From assembly GCF_027744825.2 (NCBI RefSeq), contig NC_071340.1:1185501-1249500 (forward strand): a DNA stretch of 64,000 nt, given 5' to 3'. The stretch is from Synchiropus splendidus (lineage: Eukaryota > Chordata > Actinopteri > Syngnathiformes > Callionymidae). The notes beneath the pieces were generated by a model, which was not told where the DNA came from, did not search any database, and was given only the letters and a program-made list of their open reading frames with translations. Made by a program: the position numbers and the translations under genes. This document shows, piece after piece, positions 35,342 through 48,200 of this stretch. The number at the start of each line of letters is the position of its first letter. The stretch's first letter is position 1.

Positions 35342-37785
35342 TTTATGTTTGGCGTTCCGAAACCCACCTTATCTCAGGCTGAAAAGCGTTTTTGTGCATT
35401 GTGCCATAACTTTTCAGGGAAGCTTCAGAACATGACATTTTAACCTCCCACTATAGCAGAAAGGGTCTTTCTAGTAGTAGCACATCAAATCTAAGCTGTC
35501 TGAAGTGTTTTTCGAAAGTTATCAACACTTTTATGTTTGGCGTTCCGAAACCCACCTTATCTCAGGCTGAAAAGCGTTTTTGTGCATTGTGCCATAACTT
35601 TTCAGGGAGCTTCAGAACATGAAATTTTAACCTCCCACAATAGCAGAAAGGGTCTTTCTAGTAGTTGCACATCATATCTAAGCTGTCTGAAGTGTTTTTG
35701 GAAAGTTATCAACACTTTTATGTTTGGCGTTCCGAAACCCACCTTATCTCAGGCAGAAAAGCGTTTTTGTGCATTGTGCCATAACTTTTCAGGGAGCTTC
35801 AGAACATGAAATTTTAACCTCCCACAATAGCAGAAAGGGTCTTTCTAGTAGTTGCACATCAAATCTAAGCTGTCTGAAGTCTTTTTCGAAAGTTATCAAC
35901 ACTTTTATGTTTGGCGTTCCGAAACCCACCTTATCACAGGCTGAAAAGCGTTTTTGTGCATTGTGCCATAACTTTTCAGGGAAGCTTCAGAACATGAAAT
36001 TTTAACCTCCCACTATAGCAGAAAGGGTCTTTCTAGTAGTTGCACATCAAATCTAAGCTGTCTGAAGTGTTTTTGGAAAGTTATCAACACTTTTATGTTT
36101 GGCGTTCCGAAACCCACCTTATCTCAGGCTGAAAAGCGTTTTTGTGCATTGTGCCATAACTTTTCAGGGAGCTTCAGAACATGAAATTTTAACCTCCCAC
36201 AATAGCAGAAAGGGTCTTTCTAGTAGTTGCACATCATATCTAAGCTGTCTGAAGTGTTTTTCGAAAGTTATCAACACTTTTATGTTTGGCGTTCTGAAAC
36301 CCACCTTATCTCAGGCTGAAAAGCGTTTTTGTGCATTGTGCCATAACTTTTCAGGGAAGCTTCAGAACATGACATTTTAACCTCCCACTATAGCAGAAAG
36401 GGTCTTTCTCGTAGTTGAACATCAAATCTAAGCTGTCTGAAGTGTTTTTCGAAAGTTATCAACACTTTTATGTTTGGCGTTCCGAAACCCACCTTATCTC
36501 AGGCTGAAAAGCGTTTTTGTGCATTGTGCCATAACTTTTCAGGGAAGCTTCAGAACATGAAATTTTAACCTTCCACTATAGCAGAAAGGGTCTTTCTAGT
36601 AGTTGCACATCAAATCTAAGCTGTCTGAAGTGTTTTTCGAAAGTTATCAACAATTTTATGTTTGGCGTTCCGAAACCCACCTTATCTCAGGCTGAAAAGC
36701 GTTTTTGTGCATTGTGCCGTAACTTTTCAGGGAAGCTTCAGAACATGAAATTTTAACCTCCCACTATAGCAGAAAGGGTCTTTCTAGTAGTTGCACATCA
36801 AATCTAAGCTGTCTGAAGTGTTTTTCGAAAGTTATCAACAGTTTTATGTTTGGCGTTCCGATACCCACCTTATCTCAGGCTGTAAAGCGTTTTTTTTGTG
36901 CATTGTGCAATAACTTTTCAGGGAAGCTTCAGAACATGAAATTTTAACCTCCCACTATACCAGAAAGGGTCTTTCTAGTAGTTGCACATCAAATCTAAAC
37001 TGTCTGAAGTGTTTTTCGAAAGTTATCAACACTTTTATGTTTGGCGTTCCGAAACCCACCTTACCTCAGGCTGAAAAGCGTTTTTGTGCATTGTGCCATA
37101 ACTTTTCAGTAAAGCTTCAGAACATGAAATTTTAAACTCCCACTATAGCAGAAAGGGTCTTTTTTGTAGTTGCACATCAAATCTAAGCTGTCTGAAGTGT
37201 TTTTCGAAAGTTATTTACACTTTTATGTTTGGCGTTCCGAAACCCACCTTATCTCAGGCTGAAAAGCGTTTTTGTGCATTGTGCCGCAACTTTTCAGGGA
37301 AGCTTCAGAACATGAAATTTTAACCTCCCACTATAGCAGAAATGGTCTTTCTAGTAGTTGCACATCAAATCTAAGCAGTCTGAAGTGTTTTTAGAAAGTT
37401 ATCAACACTTTTATGTTTGGCGTTCCGAAACCCACCTTATCTCTGGCTGAAAAGCGTTTTTGTGCATTGTGCCATAACTTTTCAGTGAAGCTTCAGAACA
37501 TGAAATTTTAAACTCCCACTATAGCAGAAAGGTTCTTTCTAGTAGTTGCACATCAAATCTAAGCTGTCTGAAGTGTTTTTCGAAAGTTATTAACACTTTT
37601 ATGTTTGGCGTTCCGAACCCCACCTTATCTCAGGCTAAAAAGTGTATTTGTGCATTGTACCATAACCTTTCAGGGAAGCTTCAGAACATGAAATTTTAAC
37701 CTCCCACAATAGCAGAAAGGGTCTTTCTAGTAGTTGCACATCAAATCTAAACTGTCTGAAGTGTTTTTCCAAAGTTATCAACACT
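35342..37785. repeat. 12/13-mer HOR, copy 1 (13 monomers, 2,444 bp)
   Basis: Ordered markers of the unit are: (1) GACATT with AGTAGTAGCAC; (2) 187 nt, CATCATATC, TTTTTGGAAAG; (3) 187 nt, CAGGCAGAAAAG, AAGTCTTTTTCG; (4) TATCACAGG; (5) 187 nt, CATCATATC; (6) GTTCTGAAAC, GACATT, CTCGTAGTTGAAC; (7) AACCTTCCAC, CAACAATTTT; (8) GCCGTAAC, CAACAGTTTT; (9) 191 nt, CGATACCC, T8 tract, TATACCAG; (10) GCCGCAAC, AAATGG; (11) CTCTGGCTG, CAGTGAAG; (12) GAACCCCACC, GTGTATTTG. This copy has an extra monomer (9b: TTACCTCAGG, CAGTAAAGC, TCTTTTTTGTAG) at about 37,040-37,215. Confidence 0.92.
36842..36910. other. T8-tract monomer haplotype (first of eleven)
   Basis: GCTGTAAAGCG is followed by eight Ts instead of five, giving 191-nt monomers. 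I count eleven: about 36.9, 39.3, 43.1, 45.3, 46.5, 48.9, 49.5, 50.6, 53.07 (nine Ts), 54.2 and 55.9 kb. Each has the linked A-to-T change GTAAAG, and most have TATACCAG downstream, so they form a single lineage spread by HOR amplification rather than recurrent slippage. GTAAAG with five Ts occurs elsewhere (about 6,993, 9,811, 58,714, 59,466), so the base change came first or arose separately. Confidence 0.8.
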
Positions 37786-40041
37786 TTTATGTTTGGCGTT
37801 CCGAAACCCACCTTATCTCAGGCTGAAAAGCGTTTTTGTGCATTGTGCCATAACTTTTCAGGGAAGCTTCAGAACATGACATTTTAACCTCCCACTATAG
37901 CAGAAAGGGTCTTTCTAGTAGTAGCACATCAAATCTAAGCTGTCTGAAGTGTTTTTCGAAAGTTATCAACACTTTTATGTTTGGCGTTCCGAAACCCACC
38001 TTATCTCAGGCTGAAAAGCGTTTTTGTGCATTGTGCCATAACTTTTCAGGGAGCTTCAGAACATGAAATTTTAACCTCCCACAATAGCAGAAAGGGTCTT
38101 TCTAGTAGTTGCACATCATATCTAAGCTGTCTGAAGTGTTTTTGGAAAGTTATCAACACTTTTATGTTTGGCGTTCCGAAACCCACCTTATCTCAGGCAG
38201 AAAAGCGTTTTTGTGCATTGTGCCATAACTTTTCAGGGAGCTTCAGAACATGAAATTTTAACCTCCCACAATAGCAGAAAGGGTCTTTCTAGTAGTTGCA
38301 CATCAAATCTAAGCTGTCTGAAGTCTTTTTCGAAAGTTATCAACACTTTTATGTTTGGCGTTCCGAAACCCACCTTATCACAGGCTGAAAAGCGTTTTTG
38401 TGCATTGTGCCATAACTTTTTAGGGAAGCTTCAGAACATGAAATTTTAACCTCCCACTATAGCAGAAAGGGTCTTTCTAGTAGTTGCACATCAAATCTAA
38501 GCTGTCTGAAGTGTTTTTGGAAAGTTATCAACACTTTTATGTTTGGCGTTCCGAAACCCACCTTATCTCAGGCTGAAAAGCGTTTTTGTGCATTGTGCCA
38601 TAACTTTTCAGGGAGCTTCAGAACATGAAATTTTAACCTCCCACAATAGCAGAAAGGGTCTTTCTAGTAGTTGCACATCATATCTAAGCTGTCTGAAGTG
38701 TTTTTCGAAAGTTATCAACACTTTTATGTTTGGCGTTCTGAAACCCACCTTATCTCAGGCTGAAAAGCGTTTTTGTGCATTGTGCCATAACTTTTCAGGG
38801 AAGCTTCAGAACATGACATTTTAACCTCCCACTATAGCAGAAAGGGTCTTTCTCGTAGTTGAACATCAAATCTAAGCTGTCTGAAGTGTTTTTCGAAAGT
38901 TATCAACACTTTTATGTTTGGCGTTCCGAAACCCACCTTATCTCAGGCTGAAAAGCGTTTTTGTGCATTGTGCCATAACTTTTCAGGGAAGCTTCAGAAC
39001 ATGAAATTTTAACCTTCCACTATAGCAGAAAGGGTCTTTCTAGTAGTTGCACATCAAATCTAAGCTGTCTGAAGTGTTTTTCGAAAGTTATCAACAATTT
39101 TATGTTTGGCGTTCCGAAACCCACCTTATCTCAGGCTGAAAAGCGTTTTTGTGCATTGTGCCGTAACTTTTCAGGGAAGCTTCAGAACATGAAATTTTAA
39201 CCTCCCACTATAGCAGAAAGGGTCTTTCTAGTAGTTGCACATCAAATCTAAGCTGTCTGAAGTGTTTTTCGAAAGTTATCAACAGTTTTATGTTTGGCGT
39301 TCCGATACCCACCTTATCTCAGGCTGTAAAGCGTTTTTTTTGTGCATTGTGCAATAACTTTTCAGGGAAGCTTCAGAACATGAAATTTTAACCTCCCACT
39401 ATACCAGAAAGGGTCTTTCTAGTAGTTGCACATCAAATCTAAACTGTCTGAAGTGTTTTTCGAAAGTTATTTACACTTTTATGTTTGGCGTTCCGAAACC
39501 CACCTTATCTCAGGCTGAAAAGCGTTTTTGTGCATTGTGCCGCAACTTTTCAGGGAAGCTTCAGAACATGAAATTTTAACCTCCCACTATAGCAGAAATG
39601 GTCTTTCTAGTAGTTGCACATCAAATCTAAGCAGTCTGAAGTGTTTTTAGAAAGTTATCAACACTTTTATGTTTGGCGTTCCGAAACCCACCTTATCTCT
39701 GGCTGAAAAGCGTTTTTGTGCATTGTGCCATAACTTTTCAGTGAAGCTTCAGAACATGAAATTTTAAACTCCCACTATAGCAGAAAGGTTCTTTCTAGTA
39801 GTTGCACATCAAATCTAAGCTGTCTGAAGTGTTTTTCGAAAGTTATTAACACTTTTATGTTTGGCGTTCCGAACCCCACCTTATCTCAGGCTAAAAAGTG
39901 TATTTGTGCATTGTACCATAACCTTTCAGGGAAGCTTCAGAACATGAAATTTTAACCTCCCACAATAGCAGAAAGGGTCTTTCTAGTAGTTGCACATCAA
40001 ATCTAAACTGTCTGAAGTGTTTTTCCAAAGTTATCAACACT
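37786..40041. repeat. 12-mer HOR, copy 2 (2,256 bp)
   Basis: All twelve marker monomers are present in order, with 9b missing: monomer 9 ends directly in TTATTTACAC and is followed by monomer 10. Three 187-nt monomers and one 191-nt monomer bring the length to exactly 12 x 188. Monomer 4 carries CTTTTTAGGG (T at 38,421), a substitution shared only with copy 4. Confidence 0.93.
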
Positions 40042-41542
40042 TTTATGTTTGGCGTTCCGAAACCCACCTTATCTCAGGCTGAAAAGCGTTTTTGTGCATT
40101 GTGCCATAACTTTTCAGGGAAGCTTCAGAACATGACATTTTAACCTCCCACTATAGCAGAAAGGGTCTTTCTAGTAGTAGCACATCAAATCTAAGCTGTC
40201 TGAAGTGTTTTTCGAAAGTTATCAACACTTTTATGTTTGGCGTTCCGAAACCCACCTTATCTCAGGCTGAAAAGCGTTTTTGTGCATTGTGCCATAACTT
40301 TTCAGGGAGCTTCAGAACATGAAATTTTAACCTCCCACAATAGCAGAAAGGGTCTTTCTAGTAGTTGCACATCATATCTAAGCTGTCTGAAGTGTTTTTG
40401 GAAAGTTATCAACACTTTTATGTTTGGCGTTCCGAAACCCACCTTATCTCAGGCAGAAAAGCGTTTTTGTGCATTGTGCCATAACTTTTCAGGGAGCTTC
40501 AGAACATGAAATTTTAACCTCCCACAATAGCAGAAAGGGTCTTTCTAGTAGTTGCACATCAAATCTAAGCTGTCTGAAGTCTTTTTCGAAAGTTATCAAC
40601 ACTTTTATGTTTGGCGTTCCGAAACCCACCTTATCACAGGCTGAAAAGCGTTTTTGTGCATTGTGCCATAACTTTTCAGGGAAGCTTCAGAACATGAAAT
40701 TTTAACCTCCCACTATAGCAGAAAGGGTCTTTCTAGTAGTTGCACATCAAATCTAAGCTGTCTGAAGTGTTTTTGGAAAGTTATCAACACTTTTATGTTT
40801 GGCGTTCCGAAACCCACCTTATCTCAGGCTGAAAAGCGTTTTTGTGCATTGTGCCATAACTTTTCAGGGAGCTTCAGAACATGAAATTTTAACCTCCCAC
40901 AATAGCAGAAAGGGTCTTTCTAGTAGTTGCACATCATATCTAAGCTGTCTGAAGTGTTTTTCGAAAGTTATCAACACTTTTATGTTTGGCGTTCTGAAAC
41001 CCACCTTATCTCAGGCTGAAAAGCGTTTTTGTGCATTGTGCCATAACTTTTCAGGGAAGCTTCAGAACATGACATTTTAACCTCCCACTATAGCAGAAAG
41101 GGTCTTTCTCGTAGTTGAACATCAAATCTAAGCTGTCTGAAGTGTTTTTCGAAAGTTATCAACACTTTTATGTTTGGCGTTCCGAAACCCACCTTATCTC
41201 AGGCTGAAAAGCGTTTTTGTGCATTGTGCCATAACTTTTCAGGGAAGCTTCAGAACATGAAATTTTAACCTTCCACTATAGCAGAAAGGGTCTTTCTAGT
41301 AGTTGCACATCAAATCTAAGCTGTCTGAAGTGTTTTTCGAAAGTTATCAACAATTTTATGTTTGGCGTTCCGAAACCCACCTTATCTCAGGCTGAAAAGC
41401 GTTTTTGTGCATTGTGCCGTAACTTTTCAGGGAAGCTTCAGAACATGAAATTTTAACCTCCCACTATAGCAGAAAGGGTCTTTCTAGTAGTTGCACATCA
41501 AATCTAAGCTGTCTGAAGTGTTTTTCGAAAGTTATCAACACT
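40042..41542. repeat. 12-mer HOR, copy 3, ends after monomer 8 (1,501 bp)
   Basis: Monomers 1-8 of the unit are present (8 x 188 less three), then the sequence passes straight into monomer 1 of copy 4. This end is best read as the junction of a 3,757-bp (20-monomer) tandem duplication of copies 2 and 3, rather than as a separate deletion. Monomer 4 here has the ancestral CTTTTCAGGG. Confidence 0.92.
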
Positions 41543-43798
41543 TTTATGTTTGGCGTTCCGAAACCCACCTTATCTCAGGCTGAAAAGCGTTTTTGTGCAT
41601 TGTGCCATAACTTTTCAGGGAAGCTTCAGAACATGACATTTTAACCTCCCACTATAGCAGAAAGGGTCTTTCTAGTAGTAGCACATCAAATCTAAGCTGT
41701 CTGAAGTGTTTTTCGAAAGTTATCAACACTTTTATGTTTGGCGTTCCGAAACCCACCTTATCTCAGGCTGAAAAGCGTTTTTGTGCATTGTGCCATAACT
41801 TTTCAGGGAGCTTCAGAACATGAAATTTTAACCTCCCACAATAGCAGAAAGGGTCTTTCTAGTAGTTGCACATCATATCTAAGCTGTCTGAAGTGTTTTT
41901 GGAAAGTTATCAACACTTTTATGTTTGGCGTTCCGAAACCCACCTTATCTCAGGCAGAAAAGCGTTTTTGTGCATTGTGCCATAACTTTTCAGGGAGCTT
42001 CAGAACATGAAATTTTAACCTCCCACAATAGCAGAAAGGGTCTTTCTAGTAGTTGCACATCAAATCTAAGCTGTCTGAAGTCTTTTTCGAAAGTTATCAA
42101 CACTTTTATGTTTGGCGTTCCGAAATCCACCTTATCACAGGCTGAAAAGCGTTTTTGTGCATTGTGCCATAACTTTTTAGGGAAGCTTCAGAACATGAAA
42201 TTTTAACCTCCCACTATAGCAGAAAGGGTCTTTCTAGTAGTTGCACATCAAATCTAAGCTGTCTGAAGTGTTTTTGGAAAGTTATCAACACTTTTATGTT
42301 TGGCGTTCCGAAACCCACCTTATCTCAGGCTGAAAAGCGTTTTTGTGCATTGTGCCATAACTTTTCAGGGAGCTTCAGAACATGAAATTTTAACCTCCCA
42401 CAATAGCAGAAAGGGTCTTTCTAGTAGTTGCACATCATATCTAAGCTGTCTGAAGTGTTTTTCGAAAGTTATCAACACTTTTATGTTTGGCGTTCTGAAA
42501 CCCACCTTATCTCAGGCTGAAAAGCGTTTTTGTGCATTGTGCCATAACTTTTCAGGGAAGCTTCAGAACATGACATTTTAACCTCCCACTATAGCAGAAA
42601 GGGTCTTTCTCGTAGTTGAACATCAAATCTAAGCTGTCTGAAGTGTTTTTCGAAAGTTATCAAGACTTTTATGTTTGGCGTTCCGAAACCCACCTTATCT
42701 CAGGCTGAAAAGCGTTTTTGTGCATTGTGCCATAACTTTTCAGGGAAGCTTCAGAACATGAAATTTTAACCTTCCACTATAGCAGAAAGGGTCTTTCTAG
42801 TAGTTGCACATCAAATCTAAGCTGTCTGAAGTGTTTTTCGAAAGTTATCAACAATTTTATGTTTGGCGTTCCGAAACCCACCTTATCTCAGGCTGAAAAG
42901 CGTTTTTGTGCATTGTGCCGTAACTTTTCAGGGAAGCTTCAGAACATGAAATTTTAACCTCCCACTATAGCAGAAAGGGTCTTTCTAGTAGTTGCACATC
43001 AAATCTAAGCTGTCTGAAGTGTTTTTCGAAAGTTATCAACAGTTTTATGTTTGGCGTTCCGATACCCACCTTATCTCAGGCTGTAAAGCGTTTTTTTTGT
43101 GCATTGTGCAATAACTTTTCAGGGAAGCTTCAGAACATGAAATTTTAACCTCCCACTATACCAGAAAGGGTCTTTCTAGTAGTTGCACATCAAATCTAAA
43201 CTGTCTGAAGTGTTTTTCGAAAGTTATTTACACTTTTATGTTTGGCGTTCCGAAACCCACCTTATCTCAGGCTGAAAAGCGTTTTTGTGCATTGTGCCGC
43301 AACTTTTCAGGGAAGCTTCAGAACATGAAATTTTAACCTCCCACTATAGCAGAAATGGTCTTTCTAGTAGTTGCACATCAAATCTAAGCAGTCTGAAGTG
43401 TTTTTAGAAAGTTATCAACACTTTTATGTTTGGCGTTCCGAAACCCACCTTATCTCTGGCTGAAAAGCGTTTTTGTGCATTGTGCCATAACTTTTCAGTG
43501 AAGCTTCAGAACATGAAATTTTAAACTCCCACTATAGCAGAAAGGTTCTTTCTAGTAGTTGCACATCAAATCTAAGCTGTCTGAAGTGTTTTTCGAAAGT
43601 TATTAACACTTTTATGTTTGGCGTTCCGAACCCCACCTTATCTCAGGCTAAAAAGTGTATTTGTGCATTGTACCATAACCTTTCAGGGAAGCTTCAGAAC
43701 ATGAAATTTTAACCTCCCACAATAGCAGAAAGGGTCTTTCTAGTAGTTGCACATCAAATCTAAACTGTCTGAAGTGTTTTTCCAAAGTTATCAACACT
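41543..43798. repeat. 12-mer HOR, copy 4 (2,256 bp)
   Basis: This is a full twelve-monomer unit that shares CTTTTTAGGG (42,178) with copy 2 at exactly 3,757 bp distance. Private substitutions include CGAAATCCACC near 42,126 and ATCAAGACTTTT near 42,664. Its sharing pattern supports descent from copy 2 in a 20-monomer duplication. Confidence 0.93.
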
Positions 43799-44690
43799 TT
43801 TATGTTTGGCGTTCCGAAACCCACCTTATCTCAGGCTGAAAAGCGTTTTTGTGCATTGTGCCATAACTTTTCAGGGAAGCTTCAGAACATGACATTTTAA
43901 CCTCCCACTATAGCAGAAAGGGTCTTTCTAGTAGTAGCACATCAAATCTAAGCTGTCTGAAGTGTTTTTCGAAAGTTATCAACACTTTTATGTTTGGCGT
44001 TCCGAAACCCACCTTATCTCAGGCTGAAAAGCGTTTTTGTGCATTGTGCCATAACTTTTCAGGGAGCTTCAGAACATGAAATTTTAACCTCCCACAATAG
44101 CAGAAAGGGTCTTTCTAGTAGTTGCACATCATATCTAAGCTGTCTGAAGTGTTTTTGGAAAGTTATCAACACTTTTATGTTTGGCGTTCCGAAACCCACC
44201 TTATCTCAGGCAGAAAAGCGTTTTTGTGCATTGTGCCATAACTTTTCAGGGAGCTTCAGAACATGAAATTTTAACCTCCCACAATAGCAGAAAGGGTCTT
44301 TCTAGTAGTTGCACATCAAATCTAAGCTGTCTGAAGTCTTTTTCGAAAGTTATCAACACTTTTATGTTTGGCGTTCCGAAACCCACCTTATCACAGGCTG
44401 AAAAGCGTTTTTGTGCATTGTGCCATAACTTTTCAGGGAAGCTTCAGAACATGAAATTTTAACCTCCCACTATAGCAGAAAGGGTCTTTCTAGTAGTTGC
44501 ACATCAAATCTAAGCTGTCTGAAGTGTTTTTGGAAAGTTATCAACACTTTTATGTTTGGCGTTCCGAAACCCACCTTATCTCAGGCTGAAAAGCGTTTTT
44601 GTGCATTGTGCCATAACTTTTCAGGGAGCTTCAGAACATGAAATTTTAACCTCCCACAATAGCAGAAAGGGTCTTTCTAGTAGTTGCACA
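43799..44690. repeat. 12-mer HOR, copy 5, partial
   Basis: Monomers 1-4 and most of monomer 5 match copy 3 at 3,757 bp. The match then stops: monomer 5 has CATCAAATC instead of CATCATATC, and the next monomer has GTGCCAAAAC and CACAATAG. The continuation to 45,250 is of related but rearranged monomers (TACACATC, TTGTTAACAC, TATGTGTGGC, ATTCTGCCATAACC, CCCGCTATAG). That series recurs 3,579 bp (19 monomers) later at about 48,640-48,830. Confidence 0.85.
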
Positions 44691-45251
44691 TCAAATCTAA
44701 GCTGTCTGAAGTGTTTTTCGAAAGTTATCAACACTTTTATGTTTGGCGTTCCGAAACCCACCTTATCTCAGGCTGAAAAGCGTTTTTGTGCATTGTGCCA
44801 AAACTTTTCAGGGAAGCTTCAGAACATGAAATTTTAACCTCCCACAATAGCAGAAAGGGTCTTTCTAGTAGTTGCACATCATATCTAAGCTGTCTGAAGT
44901 GTTTTTCGAAAGTTATCAACACTTTTATGTTTGGCGTTCCGAAACCCACCTTATCTCAGGCTGAAAAGCGTTTTTGTGCATTGTGCCATAACTTTTCAGG
45001 GAAGCTTCAGAACATGAAATTTTAACCTCCCACTATAGCAGAAAGGGTCTTTCTAGTAGTTACACATCAAATCTAAGCTGTCTGAAGTGTTTTTCGAAAG
45101 TTGTTAACACTTTTATGTGTGGCGTTCCGAAACCCACCTTATCTCAGGCTGAAAAGCGTTTTTGTGCATTCTGCCATAACCTTTCAGGGAAGCTTTAGAA
45201 CATGAAATTTTAACCTCCCGCTATAGCAGAAAGGGTCTTTCTCGTAGTTGA

Positions 45252-48200
45252 ACATCAAATCTAAGCTGTCTGAAGTGTTTTTCGAAAGGTATCAACACTT
45301 TTATGTTTGGCGTTCCGAAACCCACCTTATCTCAGGCTGTAAAGCGTTTTTTTTATGCATTGTGCCATAACCTTTCAGGGAAGCTTCAGAACATGAAATT
45401 TTAACCTCCCATTATACCAGAAAGGGTCTTTCTAGTAGTTGCACATCAAATCTAAACTGTCTGAAGTGTTTTTCGAAAGTTATCAACACTTTTATGTTTG
45501 GCGTTCCGAAACCCACCTTACCTCAGGCTGAAAAGCGTTTTTGTGCATTGTGCCATAACTTTTCAGGGAAGCTTCAGAACATGACATTTTAACCTCCCAC
45601 TATAGCAGAAAGGGTCTTTCTAGTAGTAGCACATGAAATCTAAGCTGTCTGAAGTGTTTTTCGAAAGTTATCAACACTTTTATGTTTGGCGTTCCGAAAC
45701 CCACCTTATCTCAGGCTGAAAAGCGTTTTTGTGCATTGTGCCATAACTTTTCAGGGAAGCTTCAGAACATGAAATTTTAACCTCCCACTATAGCAGAAAG
45801 GGTCTTTCTAGTAGTTGCACATCAAATCTAAGCTGTCTGAAGTGTTTTTCGAAAGTTGTTAACACTTTTATGTTTGGCGTTCCGAAACCCACCTTATCTC
45901 AGGCTGAAAAGCGTTTTTGTGCATTCTGCCATAACCTTTCAGGGAAGCTTCAGAACATGAAATTTTAACCTCCCACTATAGCAGAAAGGGTCTTTCTCGT
46001 AGTTGAACATCAAATCTAAGCTGTCTGAAGTGTTTTTCGAAAGTTATCAACACTTTTATGTTTGGCGTTCCGAAACCCACCTTATCTCAGGCTGAAAAGC
46101 GTTTTTGTGCATTGTGCCATAACTTTTCAGGGAAGCTTCAGAACATGAAATTTTAACCTCCCACTATAGCAGAAAGGGTCTTTCTAGTAGTTGCACATCA
46201 AATCTAAGCTGTCTGAAGTGTTTTTCGAAAGTTATCAACAATTTTATGTTTGGCGTTCCGAAACCCACCTTATCTCAGGCTGAAAAGCGTTTTTGTGCAT
46301 TGTGCCGTAACTTTTCAGGGAAGCTTCAGAACATGAAATTTTAACCTCCCACTATAGCAGAAAGGGTCTTTCTAGTAGTTGCACATCAAATCTAAGCTGT
46401 CTGAAGTGTTTTTCGAAAGTTATCAATAGTTTTATGTTTGGCGTTCCGATACCCACCTTATCATAGGCTGTAAAGCGTTTTTTTTGTGCATTGTGCCATA
46501 ACTTTTCAGGGAAGCTTCAGAACATGAAATTTTAACCTCCCACTATACCAGAAAGGGTCTTTCTAGTAGTTGCACATCAAATCTAAAGTGTCTGAAGTGT
46601 TTTTCGAAAGTTATCAACACTTTTATGTTTGGCGTTCCGAAACCCACCTTACCTCATTCTGAAAAGCGTTTTTGTCCATTGTGCCATAACTTTTCAGTAA
46701 AGCTTCAGAACATGAAATTTTAAACTCCCACTATAGCAGAAAGGGTCTTTTTTGTAGTTGCTCATCAAATCTAAGCTGTCTGAAGTGTTTTTCGAAAGTT
46801 ATTTACACTTTTATGTTTGGCGTTCCGAAACCCACCTTATCTCAGGCTGAAAAGCGTTTTTGTGCATTGTGGCGTGACTTTTCAGGGAAGCTTCAGAACA
46901 TGAAATTTTAACCTCCCACTATAGCAGAAATGGTCTTTCTAGTAGTTGCACATCAAATCTAAGCAGTCTGAAGTGTTTTTAGAAAGTTATCAACACTTTT
47001 ATGTTTGGCGTTCCGAAACCCACCTTATCTCAGGCTGAAAAGCGTTTTTGTGCATTGTGCCATAACTTTTCAGTGAAGCTTCAGAACATGAAATTTTAAA
47101 CTCCCACTATAGCAGAAAGGGTCTTTCTAGTAGTTGCACATCAAATCTAAGCTGTCTGAAGTGTTTTTCGAAAGTTATTAACACTTTTATGTTTGGCGTT
47201 CCGAAAACCCACCTTATGTCAGGCTGAAAAGTGTATTTGTGCATTGTACCATAACCTTTCAGGGAAGCTTCAGAACATGAAATTTTAACCTCCCACTATA
47301 GCAGAAAGGGTCTTTCTAGTAGTTGCACATCAAATCTAAGCTGTCTGAAGTGTTTTTCGAAAGTTATCCACACTTTTATGTTTGGCGTTCCGAAACCCAC
47401 CTTATCTCAGGCTGAAAAGCGTTTTTGTGCATTGTGCCATAACTTTTCAGTAAAGCTTCAGAACATGAAATTTTAAACTCCCACTATAGCAGAAAGGGTC
47501 TTTTTTGTAGCTGCACATCAAATCTAAGCTGTCTGAAGTGTTTTTCGAAAGTTATTTACACTTTTATGTTTGGCGTTCCGAAACCCACCTTATCTCAGGC
47601 TGAAAAGCGTTTTTGTGCATTGTGCCGTAATTTTTCAGGGAAGCTTCAGAACATGAAATTTTAACCTCCCACTATAGCAGAAATGGTCTTTCTAGTAGTT
47701 GCACATCAAATCTAAGCAGTCTGAAGTGTTTTTAGAAAGTTATCAACACTTTTATGTTTGGCGTTCCGAAACCTACCTTATCTCTGGCTGAAAAGCGTTT
47801 TTGTGCATTGTGCCATAACTTTTCAGTGAAGCTTCAGAACATGAAATTTTAAACTCCCACTATAGCAGAAAGGGTCTTTCTAGTAGTTGCACATCAAATC
47901 TAAGCTGTCTGAAGTGTTTTTCGAAAGTTATTAACACTTTTATGTTTGGCGTTCCGAAACCCACCTTATCTCAGGCTGAAAAGTGTATTTGTGCATTGTA
48001 CCATAACCTTTCAGGGAAGCTTCAGAACATGAAATTTTAACCTCCCACTATAGCAGAAAGGGTCTTTCTAGTAGTTGCACATCAAATCTAAGCTCTCTGA
48101 AGTGTTTTTCGAAAGTTATCCACACTTTTATGTTTGGCGTTCCGAAACCCACCTTATCTCAGGCTGAAAAGCGTTTTTGTGCATTGTGCCATGACCTTTC

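Noticed and set aside
41538..41548. Independent four-monomer deletion in the 12-mer HOR at 41.54 kb
   Set aside because: The junction is better explained as the end-to-start join of the 3,757-bp tandem duplication, since the substitution shared by copies 2 and 4 fits that model without a second event.
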